From: an uncultured Candidatus Udaeobacter sp.
Lineage (GTDB): Bacteria; Verrucomicrobiota; Verrucomicrobiia; Chthoniobacterales; UBA10450
Direction: 5' to 3'
Assembly: GCA_955652715.1 (NCBI GenBank)
Contig: CATPBS010000206.1
Span: forward strand, 1-5,858
Length of the DNA stretch: 5,858 nucleotides
Shown: positions 5,328 through 5,858 of the stretch, in pieces
How positions within the stretch are numbered: the stretch's first letter is position 1
Layout of the letters: the number at the start of each line of letters is the position of its first letter
The notes under the pieces: generated by a model
The model's database searches: none
The model's input: the letters and a program-made list of their open reading frames with translations, nothing else
Told to the model about the DNA's origin: nothing
Program-made: the position numbers and the translations under genes

Positions 5328-5858
5328 TTAGCGGAGCGCGAGCCACGCTGCAAGCGCGGCGAGTTTCTGTTCTGCGCGCCACGGGGCTTTGCCAAATCGG
5401 CCGAGGTTTTGTATGACCCGTCGCACATCATCACTGGATTGTTTCAGTTGAGCGGCAGTGCGCGCGTACGCATCGCGCTCGATGAGAACATCCGTTCGGA
5501 TGCGGTGTGCCTGCAACGATTGCTCCAGCACGGAGCGAAATAATCGGCCTTCGAAAGCGTGTGCGCGAATATGGGGATTCGCGATCGAATCAGGATCAAC
5601 CTCGCTTCCCACAACCAGAGCAGCGCGCCTGATCGTATAACCGTTTTGCCGATAGCTAGCGAGAAGTGCCGCAATCGATTGTTCCGCAATGCATCGCGCC
5701 ACACGCACGCGCTGATTTATTTTTTTCTTATCGGTTTCCAGTTTTCCCATCGCGGCGTGATACGGCTGTCGTGTTTCAGGAAGCTGCGGATCGGACAAAT
5801 CGATCCGCCGAGCATCGCAGAGCCGAGGCGAACGAGCTGGACCGGTAAGCAGCACTGC
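5328..5858 (-). CDS. Uncharacterised protein, C-terminal part (runs off right edge)
   Basis: The frame is open to the window end. A GTG at 5855 is the first in-frame start-type codon, but the sequence before Met36 already looks like protein (RRIDLSDPQLPETRQPYHAA), so I think the true start lies outside. About 176 codons are visible. They contain a lysine-rich helix (METDK-like region after Met36), a long helix RCIAEQSIAALLASYRQNGY (about 54-73), and a strand AALVVGSEVDPDS (78-90). Next comes HIRAHAFEGRLFRSVLEQSLQ (about 94-114), then a helical tail ending LAALAAWLAL. No signal peptide, transmembrane segment or known catalytic motif is evident. The HAFEG-LFR block has the look of a conserved motif of an unnamed family, though I cannot assign function. 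The stop lies 8 bases before the acetyltransferase ATG, so the two genes probably form an operon. Confidence 0.7.
   Translation of the reverse strand, partial: AVLLTGPARSPRLCDARRIDLSDPQLPETRQPYHAAMGKLETDKKKINQRVRVARCIAEQSIAALLASYRQNGYTIRRAALVVGSEVDPDSIANPHIRAHAFEGRLFRSVLEQSLQAHRIRTDVLIERDAYARTAAQLKQSSDDVRRVIQNLGRFGKAPWRAEQKLAALAAWLALR

Overview
The window looks like chromosomal DNA of a Gram-negative, non-actinobacterial species that carries a Pup-type (pupylation) protein-degradation locus. Verrucomicrobiota is the best guess. The basis is the dop/mpa gene pair, outward-facing REP-like palindromes around a RAYT transposase gene, a tRNA gene without an encoded CCA end, moderate GC, and weak Shine-Dalgarno signals. 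This placement is inference from sequence style, not a database match.

Layout. Almost everything is read from the minus strand. Positions 1-240 hold no convincing gene. Positions 241-1785 (minus) encode Dop, the Pup deamidase/depupylase. Positions 1826-2332 are a small REP/RAYT element: two copies of a 19-bp palindrome in inverted orientation flank a transposase gene (1782-2301, minus) broken by a single-base frameshift near 1981. Positions 2361-4043 (minus) encode the ring-forming AAA+ proteasomal ATPase Mpa/ARC. Positions 4044-4302 are a divergent promoter region. A complete tRNA-Asp(GTC) lies at 4303-4376 on the plus strand. Beyond it, again on the minus strand, are a 108-residue uncharacterised protein (4390-4716), a GNAT acetyltransferase (4783-5319), and the C-terminal part of an uncharacterised protein that runs off the right edge (5328-5858).

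How the genes work together. Mpa and Dop belong to one pathway. Dop prepares the modifier (deamidating a C-terminal Gln if present) and removes it from substrates. Mpa recognises modified proteins through an N-terminal coiled coil and unfolds them. Three things are missing or altered: no pup/UBact gene is visible in the 240 bases downstream of dop, the ligase PafA is not in the window, and Mpa ends without the GQYL-type tail that docks actinobacterial Mpa to the 20S proteasome. The mobile element separates mpa from dop. Its frameshift-corrected reading frame would end in an ATGA overlap with the dop start codon. The three right-hand minus-strand genes look like an unrelated small gene group; the acetyltransferase and the partial gene are only 8 bases apart.
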